A stretch of 64,000 nt of DNA from Lachnospiraceae bacterium (GTDB lineage Bacteria; Bacillota; Clostridia; Lachnospirales; Lachnospiraceae), in assembly GCA_030537145.1 (NCBI GenBank), contig JAUNON010000003.1, forward strand, positions 41,761 through 105,760, given 5' to 3'. Shown here in pieces: positions 63,620-64,000 of this stretch. Each line of letters begins with the position of its first letter. Position 1 is the stretch's first letter. The notes beneath the pieces are model-generated. The model was given only the letters and a program-made list of their open reading frames with translations. It made no database searches and was not told the origin of the DNA. The translations under genes were made by a program, and so were the position numbers.

Positions 63620-63907
63620 ATGCATGACATTGCAATATTACTTATAGGTGTAGGAGTGATATTGAATTCTGTGGCGGTTACAAAATTAGTAATTTATATC
63701 AAAAAAAACAAACGGCGAAATACAGAATGGTTTGATAGATGGGTTGAGCAGAGTGAACAAATAAGAAAATATAGCGAAATCACTAAAGTTCATTACGAAA
63801 CTTTCAGGAACACAAAAAATATGTTCCTGAAATTACGCAATGAACTGATTAGACAACAAATACTGCCGAAAGAATTTCAATATGTGGATGAAAGAGAGGC
63901 GATATAG
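63620..63907 (+). CDS. Small membrane-anchored protein
   Basis: 95 residues; one N-terminal membrane helix (IAILLIGVGVILNSVAVTKL) followed by a strongly charged helical part. It lies 5 bases after the preceding stop. The remaining 93 bases to the window edge hold no gene that I can support. Confidence 0.55.
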   Translation: MHDIAILLIGVGVILNSVAVTKLVIYIKKNKRRNTEWFDRWVEQSEQIRKYSEITKVHYETFRNTKNMFLKLRNELIRQQILPKEFQYVDEREAI

Positions 63908-64000
63908 TGAAAATATACCCACCAAACGATGAATTTCCATATCCATGATTATTCCGGGGCTCTCTGAGCCACCTGTCCGGACTTTGAGAGCCACCATTCC

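Larger units (their letters stand above)
57190..64000. mobile_element. Left arm of a serine-recombinase integrative element or prophage (incomplete)
   Basis: From the cut binding-protein gene rightward, base composition becomes AT-richer and the genes are of mobile-element type: large serine recombinase at the end, CI/LexA-like repressor divergent from a Cro-like gene, and many small unknown genes. The other end is beyond the window. Whether it is a prophage or a conjugative/mobilisable element cannot be told, as no structural or transfer genes are visible. Confidence 0.8.

Overview
The window reads as chromosomal DNA of an anaerobic Gram-positive gut bacterium of the Clostridia, most probably a member of the Lachnospiraceae (inference). 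The grounds are consensus sigma-A promoters, strong GGAGG ribosome sites, a whiA / HPr-like gene pair, a T-box leader in front of a transamidation operon, YesM/YesN two-component regulation of a sugar ABC transporter, lysine synthesis through dapL, and lipoproteins with Glu/Thr-rich linkers. From 1 to about 57.19 kb it is a dense, mostly rightward housekeeping region. From about 57.19 kb to the right edge it is the AT-richer left arm of an integrated mobile element.

Layout. 0-1.1 kb: end of whiA and a Crh-like HPr paralogue. 1.2-5 kb: two FtsX-type permeases and their ATPase. 5-7.3 kb: beta-carbonic anhydrase and a sodium/amino-acid symporter behind an attenuator-like hairpin. 7.5-13.4 kb: ABC-F ATPase, a putative metal transporter, Hsp33 and NAD synthetase. 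13.5-18.6 kb: rpmE with a structured leader, a DUF1385 protein, prmC, prfA and glmM. 18.7-25.3 kb: ABC exporter, DUF2156 protein, two aminotransferases including hisC, a small export protein and a methyltransferase. 25.3-34.5 kb: a sugar-sensing and uptake locus made of a lipoprotein binding protein, an AraC-type response regulator, a LytS/YesM-type kinase, a second paralogous binding protein, a double ATPase and two permeases. 34.5-38.8 kb: glnA, an ANTAR regulator, dapF and dapL. 38.9-40.5 kb: a secreted lysozyme-like protein. 40.5-47 kb: a T-box leader followed by archaeal-type AspRS, a zinc-ribbon membrane protein and gatCAB, that is, the tRNA-dependent asparagine/glutamine route. 47-56.2 kb: envelope proteins (three SH3b proteins, a deacetylase-like lipoprotein), signal peptidase I, DNA polymerase IV, a C_GCAxxG_C_C protein and an amidohydrolase.

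At about 57.19 kb an ABC substrate-binding protein gene is cut by a serine-recombinase element. The element carries the recombinase, a PBECR-like nuclease gene, a Uma2-family gene, a CI/LexA-type repressor divergent from a Cro-like gene over an operator array, and a run of small, partly decayed genes. Two 98%-identical 100-bp copies of a promoter-hairpin-terminator unit flank the PBECR gene. A separate strand-minus structured RNA with its own promoter and terminator lies between them.

The window also holds several interspersed repeat families: a 143-bp element present as two identical copies in opposite orientation plus a solo 31-bp end palindrome; an approximately 146-bp element found twice, each time directly after a terminator; and six terminator-like palindromes sharing a GCTGCYGYAAAAT core. 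Family names are from recognition of motifs by eye; no database search was possible.
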